Positions 1-6,383 of a stretch of DNA of 14,969 nucleotides are shown here, one piece after another (the stretch's first letter is position 1; each line of letters begins with the position of its first letter). The DNA comes from an uncultured Eubacteriales bacterium (GTDB taxonomy: Bacteria; Bacillota; Clostridia; Oscillospirales; Acutalibacteraceae). The translations under genes were made by a program, and so were the position numbers. Location of the stretch: NCBI GenBank assembly GCA_934462705.1, contig CAKSIH010000018.1, positions 1 through 14,969 of the forward strand. The letters are read 5' to 3'. A model generated the notes under the pieces. It saw nothing but the letters and a program-made list of their open reading frames with translations, ran no database searches and was not told the DNA's origin.

Positions 1-1
1 G

Positions 2-109
2 TGGAGGACAGGCGCATACACTGTCATAAAAGGAGTGGTCACGGCAGCGAAACCTTTGTGCAGGGGATACAGAATTCATGTAAACCAGTACCTATACTTT
101 CGTACCTAG
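2..109 (+). pseudogene. 5' part of an interrupted host gene, reading into the element
   Basis: The frame beginning at base 2 is open from the window edge (WRTGAYTV) and crosses the repeat core. It continues into element DNA for about 28 more codons and stops at 107-109. In the inferred uninterrupted site the same frame runs on into NPVFIDLGLRIG at the right edge. I do not recognise the host protein. The fragment is short, so whether this frame is truly coding is inferred from the continuity of the join. Confidence 0.4.
18..26 (+). other. Candidate attL core (9-bp direct repeat)
   Basis: ACACTGTCA lies here and again at 14879-14887. Joining the sequence left of this copy to the sequence right of the other copy rebuilds a candidate attB in which one reading frame stays open (GAYTV followed by NPVFIDLG). 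Large serine recombinases leave short identical cores at both ends of an inserted element, which fits. A 9-bp match could occasionally arise by chance; its position beside the recombinase gene supports it. Confidence 0.6.
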
Positions 110-165
110 TATAAAAATAGGGAACATAAGGGAAAAATAAGGAATTGAATAGGTTTAATTAGTAT

Positions 166-193
166 GGGCAGTGCCGATAGGCGCTGCCCTTTT
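166..193 (+). terminator. Rho-independent terminator inside the left end
   Basis: The stem GGGCAGTGCC (166-175) and GGCGCTGCCC (180-189), with one G-U pair, closes a GATA loop and is followed by TTTT. No complete element gene lies upstream. It would therefore stop transcripts entering from the interrupted host gene and insulate the element. The rest of 27-304 shows no convincing gene. Confidence 0.75.
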
Positions 194-349
194 GCATTTT
201 CTACAACATCTCTAATTTCAGTATGAAAACTCTGGCTATTTCCACTACTGACATCCAGTTTTCCCAGCGTTATTGTATTAAATGTAAGGAGGACATAAAA
301 AGAAATGTCCAGAAAAAATAATAAATGCGAAATGCAGGAGGAAAACGAT

Positions 350-889
350 ATGTGTAGAAAATTAATCATTACAAACGAGATCTTTTTAGGAAGCAGACCG
401 ATATGTTTTGAGGCTTACAGCTTACCAAAAGGAGAGGTCGTGGAGCTGACAGAAAAGCAGATAAAGGATGCGCTTAAGGGCATTACATCGGATGAGGTTT
501 ATGGTATGAAAATAACAGAGGCTGGTGAGTTAGAGCTTGATACAGAGAATTTCTTTGTAACAAACATGATGAAAAAGGTTCATACAAATACATTGATTCC
601 AATGGTCGAGGATGATTGTTTAGCGAACCTGTTTTATATTGTGATAGGAACCCATAAAGATAAAGGCACTACAATGTATGATGTGATTTCATCACGATAT
701 GAGCGAACAAGCTTCACAGAGGAAAAGGTGAAAACATTACTTGATATGCATATAGTCAGTGGTGGAGCAAAAATACAGGGCGATAAAATAATTGTAGCTT
801 CACTGGAAAAATCAAAGCAGTCAAAACCAGAGCAGTCAGCAGATAAAAAGAGTGAGAAAACAGCAGTAGCAGATAACGAAACAAAATAA
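350..889 (+). CDS. Hypothetical protein, 179 aa (194 aa from an upstream start)
   Basis: I do not recognise this protein. Two in-frame starts are possible. ATG 350 has AGGAGG eight bases upstream (336-341). ATG 305 has AAGGAGG twelve bases upstream (286-292). I prefer 350 for its spacing; the second Shine-Dalgarno site would otherwise lie inside the gene. The body appears to be a compact soluble mixed fold, beginning MCRKLIITNEIF. The last 30 residues are a Lys/Glu/Ser-rich, probably disordered tail. There is no signal peptide or membrane segment. It is the first gene of the element and is followed by a DUF3846-like gene 58 bases on, across a hairpin. An early-gene role in replication or host takeover is a guess from position only. 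Confidence 0.7.
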   Translation: MCRKLIITNEIFLGSRPICFEAYSLPKGEVVELTEKQIKDALKGITSDEVYGMKITEAGELELDTENFFVTNMMKKVHTNTLIPMVEDDCLANLFYIVIGTHKDKGTTMYDVISSRYERTSFTEEKVKTLLDMHIVSGGAKIQGDKIIVASLEKSKQSKPEQSADKKSEKTAVADNETK

Positions 890-899
890 CCCAGTAAAA

Positions 900-924
900 G
901 GCAGGTGCAAACAGAGCACCTGCC
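900..924 (+). terminator. Intergenic hairpin, weak or partial terminator
   Basis: A perfect 9-bp stem, GGCAGGTGC (900-908) with GCACCTGCC (916-924), has a 7-base loop. It is followed by ACATTTATT rather than a clean T-run. It sits between two genes in the same direction, so it may attenuate transcription or mark a processed or stabilised mRNA end. Confidence 0.5.
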
Positions 925-947
925 ACATTTATTATAAGGAGCACATT

Positions 948-1298
948 ATGAGAGTATATGGATTTAAGAAAGATGAACAAGGTTTCATGGATATAGAAAA
1001 TACGCTACAGGCAGAGCAGGAGTTTGTCGGTGGACTTATAGAGTGCACTGCCCTTACAGAAGAGATAGACCTAGTCTGTAATGACGAAGGCTGGCTGATT
1101 GGTTTAGAGCCTAGGGTAATGATACGCGAGTTAGAAACAATCATAGCAGGTGACTGCTTTATTTGCAGACACGACAGGCAGGGGAATTTTAAGAGCATAA
1201 AGGATGAAGATTTAGAACTCATAAATTCCAAAGTAAAACCAATCTCCGAAGAAGCATTATTCAAGGCAGTATTGCTAAACTACTTCGGACTACTATAA
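948..1298 (+). CDS. DUF3846-like protein
   Basis: A 116-aa protein whose central segment, VGGLIECTAL then LVCNDEGWLIGLEPR then IIAGDCFIC, follows the layout I know for DUF3846 (VGGxIE, a short gap, NEEGxxxGL, then a xIxGxxxI segment). The family is common on plasmids, phages and integrative elements of Firmicutes and Actinobacteria and has no settled biochemical role. The start is set by AAGGAG eight bases before ATG 948. The ORF ends 18 bp before a strong terminator, so this gene closes a two-gene unit with the preceding one. The family assignment is from memory of the pattern, not from a search. Confidence 0.75.
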   Translation: MRVYGFKKDEQGFMDIENTLQAEQEFVGGLIECTALTEEIDLVCNDEGWLIGLEPRVMIRELETIIAGDCFICRHDRQGNFKSIKDEDLELINSKVKPISEEALFKAVLLNYFGLL

Positions 1299-1316
1299 AT
1301 CGCCTTGAATTTAGGA

Positions 1317-1356
1317 AATGTACTGTTTATTCAATTAGGATAGACAGTACATTTTT
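1317..1356 (+). terminator. Strong rho-independent terminator
   Basis: AATGTACTGTTTAT (1317-1330) pairs along 14 positions with ATAGACAGTACATT (1340-1353), with one G-U pair, and the T-run continues to 1356. It ends the unit containing the 179-aa gene and the DUF3846-like gene. Confidence 0.85.
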
Positions 1357-1369
1357 GTGAATATGCCAG

Positions 1370-1466
1370 TTATCTGACAAAGGTATTATATTTAATCAAA
1401 TATTTGTTTTTTATTTTTGATAGTTTTTCGGACAAAAATTCCTAAAAAATGGGGCTGTCTGAAAAA
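1370..1466. promoter_or_regulatory. Repeated CTGACA-type motifs upstream of the resolvase; candidate res or operator site
   Basis: Three related motifs lie just upstream of the small serine recombinase: TTATCTGACA (1370-1379), TTTTTCGGACA (1424-1434) and, inverted, TGTCTGAAAAA (1456-1466). The last two form an 11-bp inverted repeat with one mismatch (a G-U pair as RNA), which could also fold as a hairpin. Resolvases commonly bind several such subsites beside their own gene, both to recombine and to autoregulate. That function is inferred. Confidence 0.4.
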
Positions 1467-1500
1467 GTAGGGTTTGCAGTATAGATAAGGAGAAAAAGGC

Positions 1501-2184
1501 ATGGAGCACACACGAGAAATACAATACACTGAAATGGCATATGCACGGGTGTCGAGCAAGTCACAGAATTTGGAGAGACAGGAAACAGCTATATTTGAGG
1601 CGATACCAGAACTTAAAGCGAGATACTTTTTTGAGGATAAGTATACAGGTAAAGAATTTAACAGACCCGAGTATACAAAACTTAAGGAAAAAATAATCGA
1701 GTTGAAAGAAGCTAATGCTGACACACCAATCCGATTAACTGTGCATGAGCTGGACAGGATAGGCAGGGATTACAGAGAGATACAAAATGAGGTTTACTGG
1801 TTTAGAAAGCATGGTGTTACATTGAGGTTTTTGGATATACCCGAAGAATTGTTCAATGAGTCAATGGGAATAACTGGTGAACTTTTGATAGATATAGTAA
1901 TACTGTTAAAATCCTACTGGGCAGAGCAGGAGCTGCATTATAAGGAAAAACGTACACGAGAGGGAATTGCTGAGGCGCGCGCAAAAGGTGTCAGATTTGG
2001 ACGTGAAGCAATAAAGGTAGATGAAAAGCAGTTCCGACAGCAGGCAGACAGGGCAATCGCACGATATATCACGCATAAAGAGGCTATGCATAACCTTGGC
2101 TTAAAAGACTATGTTTATTGGAAATGGTTTAAGGTATTCTACCCGAATTATCAGTCAAACAAACATAAGATTAAAAACTCTTGA
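1501..2184 (+). CDS. Small serine recombinase (resolvase/invertase family)
   Basis: This 227-aa protein has the resolvase catalytic domain at about residues 10-165. The catalytic Ser18 is in MAYARVSSKSQNLERQ, the Arg-containing active-site segment is HELDRIGRD (about 82-90), and a long E-helix (AEQELHYKEKRTREGIAEARAKG, given here in parts as AEQELHYKEK and RTREGIAEARAKG) leads to GVRFGR. The C-terminal 60 residues should hold the DNA-binding HTH but match it only loosely (THKEAMHNLGLKDYVYWKWF). Proteins of this class resolve multimers or invert DNA. AAGGAG eight bases before ATG 1501 fixes the start. Repeats upstream are candidate binding sites. It is distinct from the large recombinase at the right end, and multimer resolution is the likeliest job on a replicating circle. 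Confidence 0.9.
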   Translation: MEHTREIQYTEMAYARVSSKSQNLERQETAIFEAIPELKARYFFEDKYTGKEFNRPEYTKLKEKIIELKEANADTPIRLTVHELDRIGRDYREIQNEVYWFRKHGVTLRFLDIPEELFNESMGITGELLIDIVILLKSYWAEQELHYKEKRTREGIAEARAKGVRFGREAIKVDEKQFRQQADRAIARYITHKEAMHNLGLKDYVYWKWFKVFYPNYQSNKHKIKNS

Positions 2185-2284
2185 TGCATCAAATTATTAT
2201 GTGTGTTGCATCGCACTCCCAGCATTACGAATTTTTAATAGCATTCCGAATACATCAAAAGTAGTTCCTGCAATAATCGAAAAT

Positions 2285-2309
2285 ACTAATTCTCAATTAG
2301 TGATTTTTC
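2285..2309 (+). terminator. AT-rich terminator-like hairpin after the resolvase
   Basis: ACTAATT (2285-2291) and AATTAGT (2295-2301) form a perfect 7-bp stem with a CTC loop, followed by GATTTTT. The stem is weak. A second dyad, TCTGGAGT (2311-2318) with ACTCCAGA (2334-2341), follows immediately and may contribute. Otherwise the 350 bases between the resolvase and the next gene show no gene, only two copies of a short motif, ATCGCACT followed by CCC or ACC (near 2208 and 2439). Confidence 0.4.
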
Positions 2310-2502
2310 ATCTGGAGTAAAAATTTCAGTCCGACTCCAGAACGATTGGTGTCTACATAGGTGAATTTCCTAGTAATGCATAGGGTCAAAAATATATAGA
2401 TGCATATGAGTTTAAAAATTTTTAGTAAAAATCAGAAGTATCGCACTACCGATTTTTTGCTATCAAAATACCTTGAATTTCCTTATTCCAAGCGTTATTA
2501 TC

Positions 2503-2526
2503 TCCTCCAACTTAGAGAAAGGAGGA
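2503..2526 (+). promoter_or_regulatory. Hairpin that could hide the ribosome binding site of the 77-aa gene
   Basis: TCCTCC (2503-2508) is the exact reverse complement of GGAGGA (2521-2526), which is the Shine-Dalgarno sequence of the gene starting at 2535. The loop is 12 bases. In RNA this would fold the ribosome binding site away, making translation conditional. The 6-bp pairing is visible in the sequence; the regulation is inferred. Confidence 0.4.
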
Positions 2527-2534
2527 CAGCTACC

Positions 2535-2768
2535 ATGGTTACTATTACAAACACCTCAAACAATCAATCGCTACAACTATCCGATAACATTGAGCATGAG
2601 GCTTTAAAAGAAAACCTAGAGGAACAGACAAGGGATGCAATAAATATTTTGCAACTGCTTGAAGTAGAGTTATCAGCAAATGAAGATGACGAGCATACAA
2701 TCAGAACTGTATCTATCGTAGAAAAGATATTGAAATCACATTTAGAACTGATAAAACTCATCAATTAG
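2535..2768 (+). CDS. Small acidic hypothetical protein, 77 aa
   Basis: I do not recognise this protein. It appears largely helical after a Ser/Asn-rich N-terminus (MVTITNTSNNQSLQ), with a Glu/Leu-rich helix (EHEALKENLEEQTRDAINIL) and a second helix near the end (IVEKILKSHLELIKL). An in-frame ATG exists at 2400, but GGAGG at 2521-2525 supports ATG 2535. The 3' end overlaps the last 8 bases of the convergent XRE repressor gene, so the two transcripts are antisense there. Its ribosome binding site may be sequestered. A small regulator or partner protein is possible, but nothing in the sequence proves it. Confidence 0.6.
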   Translation: MVTITNTSNNQSLQLSDNIEHEALKENLEEQTRDAINILQLLEVELSANEDDEHTIRTVSIVEKILKSHLELIKLIN

Positions 2769-3057
2769 AATTACGAAAACATTCAGCAGTCATTTTTAAG
2801 GCTTTTATCTGTTTATCAGTCAATCCATCAAGGGAAAGGGCATTTTTATTGCTTGTATCAATATTAAGAAGATAATCGACAGAGGTCTTGTATTGACTAG
2901 CCAATTTTACAAGAACAGGGATTGATGGAAGTCGTTCATTACTTTCATACAGACCAATGGTACTTACTGACACACCAACCAATTCAGCGACTTGTTTCCT
3001 TGTAAGCTGATTATTAACACGTAAAGTTTTGAGTTTATCACCTAAATTTTCAAGCAT
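2761..3057 (-). CDS. XRE-family (Cro/CI-type) repressor
   Basis: A 98-aa transcription regulator, the only gene on the minus strand. The helix-turn-helix covers about residues 8-62: LTRKQVAELVGVSVSTIGLYE is the HTH core (about 18-38), followed by NERLPSIPVLVKLASQY, which is typical of the HTH_3 fold. The C-terminal 35 residues are short and helical, with no peptidase or LexA-like domain, so SOS cleavage is not expected. GGAGG lies seven bases upstream of the start on the minus strand. Its gene diverges from the 162-aa gene with overlapping promoters, the usual layout for a repressor that controls itself and a neighbour. It probably sets the quiescent state of the element, but its targets are inferred. 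Confidence 0.9.
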   Translation of the reverse strand: MLENLGDKLKTLRVNNQLTRKQVAELVGVSVSTIGLYESNERLPSIPVLVKLASQYKTSVDYLLNIDTSNKNALSLDGLTDKQIKALKMTAECFRNSN

Positions 3058-3085
3058 AGCCAGACCTCCATATGTATAAACAGAG

Positions 3086-3146
3086 TTTATATAGTTGTAT
3101 GCTACAATGGGTTGTCAAATACGACTGAAAGTAGTAAAATGCTACT
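3086..3146. promoter_or_regulatory. Divergent overlapping promoters with two dyad operators
   Basis: On the + strand, TTGTCA (3112-3117), a 17-base spacer and TAAAAT (3135-3140) form a good sigma-A promoter for the 162-aa gene. On the minus strand, TTGACA (3118-3113) with TATATA (3093-3088) could drive the repressor. Two dyads share ATGCTAC: TTGTATGCTACAA (3095-3107) sits in the minus-strand spacer, and AGTAGTAAAATGCTACT (3130-3146) covers the + strand -10 element. They are the obvious operator candidates for the XRE protein. Confidence 0.6.
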
Positions 3147-3176
3147 ATCACGAATAAACAGCAATGGAGGAAAATT

Positions 3177-3665
3177 ATGGGCATACAATTAACAGAAAAA
3201 GAGCAGGACTTACTTGTATTATGCATTGTAAAGGAATGTTTAGCTTATGCAGAGAAAAATAATAAAACATTTGAAGAGGTATTAAATGAGGATTTATTTC
3301 CTGCTGAAGCAAATACAGGCTTTGCAGAAATGGTTTGTAAAACGATAGAAGCGTTAAAAGACAAAGGCTGCATAGATGGTACAGTAGTACTCAAATATGA
3401 AATAAAGTTAGAGTTAGACGCAGACTCAGATACTTTTGAAGAAGAATCAACAGATGCAATAGACTTTTCATCATGTACATTTGAAAACATAAATATTAGT
3501 GCGAAAGGAAATATTAGGTTAGGCACTGAAGGGTTTAAAGAGGTCAGTAAAGAGTTTGGAAAGAAAGCACTTCCGATTGTTAAATGCATTGCCACAACTA
3601 CTTTACAGACATGTGTGGAATCTGCTGTTGTTCTTGGATTAAGAACAGCGGGTATTCAGATATAG
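3177..3665 (+). CDS. Hypothetical protein, 162 aa, under the XRE switch
   Basis: I do not recognise this protein. It begins with a helical region rich in charged residues (LTEKEQDLLVLCIVKECLAYAEK), shown here only as a helix of about residues 5-27. An acidic stretch follows (ELDADSDTFEEESTD, about 81-95), then a beta-like segment, then a hydrophobic C-terminus (about 131-162) with several Cys and Ala residues. That C-terminus may be a membrane-active or packing helix but is not a clear transmembrane segment. GGAGG six bases before ATG 3177 fixes the start. It is expressed from the promoter facing away from the XRE repressor, so it is the prime repressor-controlled gene of the element. Antirepressor, regulator or effector are all possible. 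Confidence 0.7.
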   Translation: MGIQLTEKEQDLLVLCIVKECLAYAEKNNKTFEEVLNEDLFPAEANTGFAEMVCKTIEALKDKGCIDGTVVLKYEIKLELDADSDTFEEESTDAIDFSSCTFENINISAKGNIRLGTEGFKEVSKEFGKKALPIVKCIATTTLQTCVESAVVLGLRTAGIQI

Positions 3666-3726
3666 CCATATATAAATACATTTTAATAAAAATAATTAGA
3701 TTTTAATTTGTTTATTTTTTAAGTTT

Positions 3727-3748
3727 GGGGGCATCGCAAGATGCCCTC
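3727..3748 (+). terminator. GNRA-loop hairpin between genes
   Basis: GGGGGCATC (3727-3735) and GATGCCCTC (3740-3748) pair along nine positions with one G-U and a GCAA tetraloop. No T-run follows, so it is either a weak terminator or an mRNA-stabilising hairpin upstream of the lipoprotein gene. Confidence 0.45.
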
Positions 3749-3790
3749 ACGCATTATCAAAGCATTATAGTTTAAAGGAGGAACACCAAA

Positions 3791-5335
3791 ATGAGTGGTA
3801 AATACATGAAAGTCAAAAAGATAGTCATTCCAACATTAACACTTATACTGATAAGCAGTATGTTGTTTGGAGTATCAGCGTGCTCTAAAAAAGAGGCAAA
3901 GAATATGAGTCAGCAAGCCTCGGAGATTGAGATAGAGTATGCAGTACCAAACTATGATAGTGGGGAGGAGTCAAAAGTGGAGTTGTTGCCATGGCTTCAA
4001 TTATCATCACTTGAGACACATACAGAACTGCGTTCAGCATTTGAAAAGTATTTCAACATAACTGGCAAGACAGGAAACAAAGAGGGTACATTGTACTACA
4101 ATCCAGCAACGCAGACAGCAGAGCAAAATGTAACATATCTTATGGCAACACAGAACTCAGCAATATCGCAGTATCTTTCATCAGAGGGATACATGGTGGA
4201 AATAGGAGAGCTTGTAGGAGATGTTTATACAGATGTAGAAACAGATAGTCCAGAAGCACCTTACGCAGTCATTAATTCATACTTTGAGTTGCTTCCAGAC
4301 CAAGAGGATGGCAAATTTGATGGTGACTCGACTATCAATAGAGCGCAAGCGATGACACTTGTGATGAGAGCAACAACACAGGTAAATGATGAGCAGGCAC
4401 CCAAAGAGAATGAAAAATTTACCAATAAAGTAGGCGAAACAACATATACAAACTTTGCAGCACCAATGGATAAGTATAGCTATATCAACACTTCAAATGG
4501 TTTAAATGAAAAATCATTCAGTAGCACCATGACAAAGGGTGAATACATAGCCTTAGTAACTAATTATCTTAGAGCTAATTATTTAGCAGAGATAGAGGCA
4601 AATGGATATGTAGATAATTATTCAGACACATCGAGTGTATCAATTGCGACAGTAAAGGATGCAGGAGACATTAAGTATCAGAAAGCAATCAATGATGCAG
4701 ACAAAGGAGTTCCAACAGACCTGTACAACACCTTTAAAGTAGCGATAGCGAATGGATATTTAACAGAGGACACATTAAGTGATTGGGACTCAGCACTTAC
4801 AAAAGCAGATGCACTTGAGTTGTTTACAACAATGGCAACCAATGCCAACAACACCTACCAACTTTACAGTGATTACATTGACCCATCAACAATAGCAAAC
4901 AACAGTAGTGATGAAAGTTCCGATAGTGAAGCTGGTAGTGATAGCAGTGAAAACAGCAATGTGAACAAAGAAGAGGAAGAGATAGAAAATTCAAAATGGG
5001 CAGACATCAATGGTTCATGGGATGCAGTTCATCAATATGGGCAATATGCTGCATCTCAAGGTGCTGATGGCATGTCAGGTTGGTCATGGATTTATATAAA
5101 TGGAAAGGGTGCAGGAGATCAACCATCCTATGCAGTTTATATGAAAGAGGGTGACCCGGATTATGGTAAAGTCTTCCATGTAGGCGATACACTTCCGGAT
5201 GGAAATAGATTCAATGGAACGATGGAAGAGTACGCAGCTTTCATAGATAAGGACATGGCAAGGGTAGCAGAGGAGGCAGGAGCAGAGGTTTATACAGACT
5301 CTGATACTGGTAAAACAGTTATAAAAATAGATTAG
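3791..5335 (+). CDS. Surface lipoprotein with degenerate SLH-like repeats
   Basis: A 514-aa protein with a type II signal peptide: a basic N-terminus (KYMKVKK), a hydrophobic core, and lipobox GVSAC with the lipidated Cys31. Three segments resemble degenerate S-layer homology repeats: about 158-196 (DGKFDGDSTINRAQAMTLVM), about 229-260 (SFSSTMTKGEYIALVTNYL) and about 314-348 (GYLTEDTLSDWDSALTKAD). An Asp/Ser/Glu-rich linker (about 371-400) then leads to a 110-residue C-terminal domain rich in Trp, Gly and Tyr. SLH repeats usually bind cell-wall polymers, so the protein should be anchored in the membrane and contact the wall. AAAGGAGG precedes ATG 3791. Adhesion, a receptor role, or exclusion of related elements is conceivable; none is shown. 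Confidence 0.8.
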   Translation: MSGKYMKVKKIVIPTLTLILISSMLFGVSACSKKEAKNMSQQASEIEIEYAVPNYDSGEESKVELLPWLQLSSLETHTELRSAFEKYFNITGKTGNKEGTLYYNPATQTAEQNVTYLMATQNSAISQYLSSEGYMVEIGELVGDVYTDVETDSPEAPYAVINSYFELLPDQEDGKFDGDSTINRAQAMTLVMRATTQVNDEQAPKENEKFTNKVGETTYTNFAAPMDKYSYINTSNGLNEKSFSSTMTKGEYIALVTNYLRANYLAEIEANGYVDNYSDTSSVSIATVKDAGDIKYQKAINDADKGVPTDLYNTFKVAIANGYLTEDTLSDWDSALTKADALELFTTMATNANNTYQLYSDYIDPSTIANNSSDESSDSEAGSDSSENSNVNKEEEEIENSKWADINGSWDAVHQYGQYAASQGADGMSGWSWIYINGKGAGDQPSYAVYMKEGDPDYGKVFHVGDTLPDGNRFNGTMEEYAAFIDKDMARVAEEAGAEVYTDSDTGKTVIKID

Positions 5336-5372
5336 AACACTAAGGTACTGGTTCGGGCATAGTATTACTACG

Positions 5373-5394
5373 GGGAAAGTCATATGGCTTTCCC
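5373..5394 (+). terminator. Hairpin after the SLH-like lipoprotein gene
   Basis: GGGAAAGTC (5373-5381) and GGCTTTCCC (5386-5394) pair along nine positions with one G-U and an ATAT loop. Only a poor T-tract follows, so termination may be partial. Confidence 0.5.
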
Positions 5395-5464
5395 TGTACA
5401 CGTTATTAGGAATACATTATAGCAAAAATTAAGATAAAAATTTTAATTTCAATAATGCATTAAT

Positions 5465-5493
5465 TTGTAATTCCCTTAGTTCTGCGGTATAAT
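5465..5493 (+). promoter_or_regulatory. Sigma-A-type promoter of the three-gene ATPase operon
   Basis: TTGTAA (5465-5470), a 17-base spacer and a perfect TATAAT (5488-5493) precede the first gene by 28 bases. Together with the terminator at 7258-7294 it makes the operon a self-contained transcription unit. Confidence 0.75.
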
Positions 5494-5521
5494 AATTATA
5501 GAAAAGGAAAGGAGAAGTACT

Positions 5522-5962
5522 ATGGCTTTAAGGATAGTAACAGATAAAAAAGAATTGGATAAAAAAGGAATTAAATATGTTGACTATAATGATATTTGGT
5601 TTCAATCAGTATCACTAAAAGATAATGAAGCTACAAGACATATTTTGAGTTACATAGATAAAGCACAGTATGCTAGTTCAGATACTTTTATTGGTAGAGA
5701 TGAGAAGTTGGGAGCATTAAATAAGACATTATTGAGTACTGGATGTAAGACGTTATTAAATATATTATACAATCCTGATGTATGTTTTAGCGTAGCTGAG
5801 TGTGGACCTAATGCATTAGAGGCATTAAGTTTTATTGATGAGGGAATAATATTTTGGGATAAGCCTGTATTATTTTTAATAGAAGACATGAATTGTAATA
5901 TAGAGTATGAGGGTAGGCATTATTCTAAGTATATGAGTTTCTTACACGATGTTATGAATTAA
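5522..5962 (+). CDS. DUF4869-like protein, first gene of the ATPase operon
   Basis: A 146-aa soluble protein with no signal peptide. The order of its segments resembles the pattern I remember for DUF4869: an N-terminal YxDxWF segment (YVDYNDIWFQ), DIDKS-like YIDKAQ, a central LSTGCKTLLNILYNPDVCFSV segment (shown in parts: LSTGCKTLLNILY and NPDVCFSVAECG), then SFIDEG and a final FLIEDMNC segment. No enzymatic motif is evident. It is followed 15 bases later by a P-loop ATPase and then a Cys-cluster protein. GGAGA and upstream AAAGG lie just before ATG 5522. Base composition is more AT-rich than in the flanking lipoprotein genes, suggesting that the operon was acquired as a cassette. Its function is unknown. 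Confidence 0.6.
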   Translation: MALRIVTDKKELDKKGIKYVDYNDIWFQSVSLKDNEATRHILSYIDKAQYASSDTFIGRDEKLGALNKTLLSTGCKTLLNILYNPDVCFSVAECGPNALEALSFIDEGIIFWDKPVLFLIEDMNCNIEYEGRHYSKYMSFLHDVMN

Positions 5963-5977
5963 GGAGATAGAACAAAG

Positions 5978-6382
5978 ATGGCAATAAAGATGATAATAAA
6001 GCAGCAATATAATGGGATAGACGTTGAAGCAGAGTTGAATACTGGAATTAACTTACTTAGTGGAAATTCAGGTACAGGTAAAACTTTATTAATGCAGGTG
6101 GTTGAATTATACTGTCTAGAAAATAGAATTAAATACACTTTTCTGAATTATAGAAATAGAGAAAATTCTATAGATCAGTTATCAAAATTATGTGAACATT
6201 CAGATGTAATAATTATTGATAATGCAGATTTATTTGTGACAGAACAGTTGATTAGTGAGTTGAAAAAGGGCAGTAAATATATATTGATTTCATTAAAAGA
6301 TTCTACTAAAATAGATGAACATAATATAACAGAGTTTATTGTACATTATGAAAATATGAAGTTACGGTTAGAGGAGATTTAA
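5978..6382 (+). CDS. Minimal P-loop ATPase, second gene of the operon
   Basis: A 134-aa protein with a clear Walker A motif, GNSGTGKT (residues 29-36), and Walker B, VIIID at 77-81 followed by NAD. It is far shorter than ABC, AAA+ or Zot-type ATPases. No ABC signature, helical lid domain or membrane segment is visible. The N-terminal strand-turn (IDVEAELNTGINLLSG) resembles the start of ABC/SMC-like nucleotide-binding domains, so it may be a reduced member of that class. After Walker B comes a strand, YILISLKDST (about 101-110), at the place of a sensor-like strand. The short size suggests that it works in a complex with its two operon partners. AAGGAG overlapping the previous stop codon supports coupled translation. 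Zot was considered and rejected for lack of a membrane segment. Confidence 0.75.
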   Translation: MAIKMIIKQQYNGIDVEAELNTGINLLSGNSGTGKTLLMQVVELYCLENRIKYTFLNYRNRENSIDQLSKLCEHSDVIIIDNADLFVTEQLISELKKGSKYILISLKDSTKIDEHNITEFIVHYENMKLRLEEI

Positions 6383-6383
6383 G

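Noticed and set aside
2111..2320. Open frame overlapping the resolvase end and running past it
   Set aside because: Most of its first third lies in another frame of the resolvase, it has no ribosome binding site, and the composition is not coding-like.
2400..2534. Longer version of the 77-aa gene starting at ATG 2400
   Set aside because: There is no ribosome binding site before 2400, and GGAGG is well placed for ATG 2535; the upstream part is AT-rich with no protein-like character.
5978..6382. Zot-like filamentous-phage morphogenesis ATPase
   Set aside because: The Walker motifs are present but the protein is only 134 aa and lacks the transmembrane segment and periplasmic domain expected of Zot/pI proteins.
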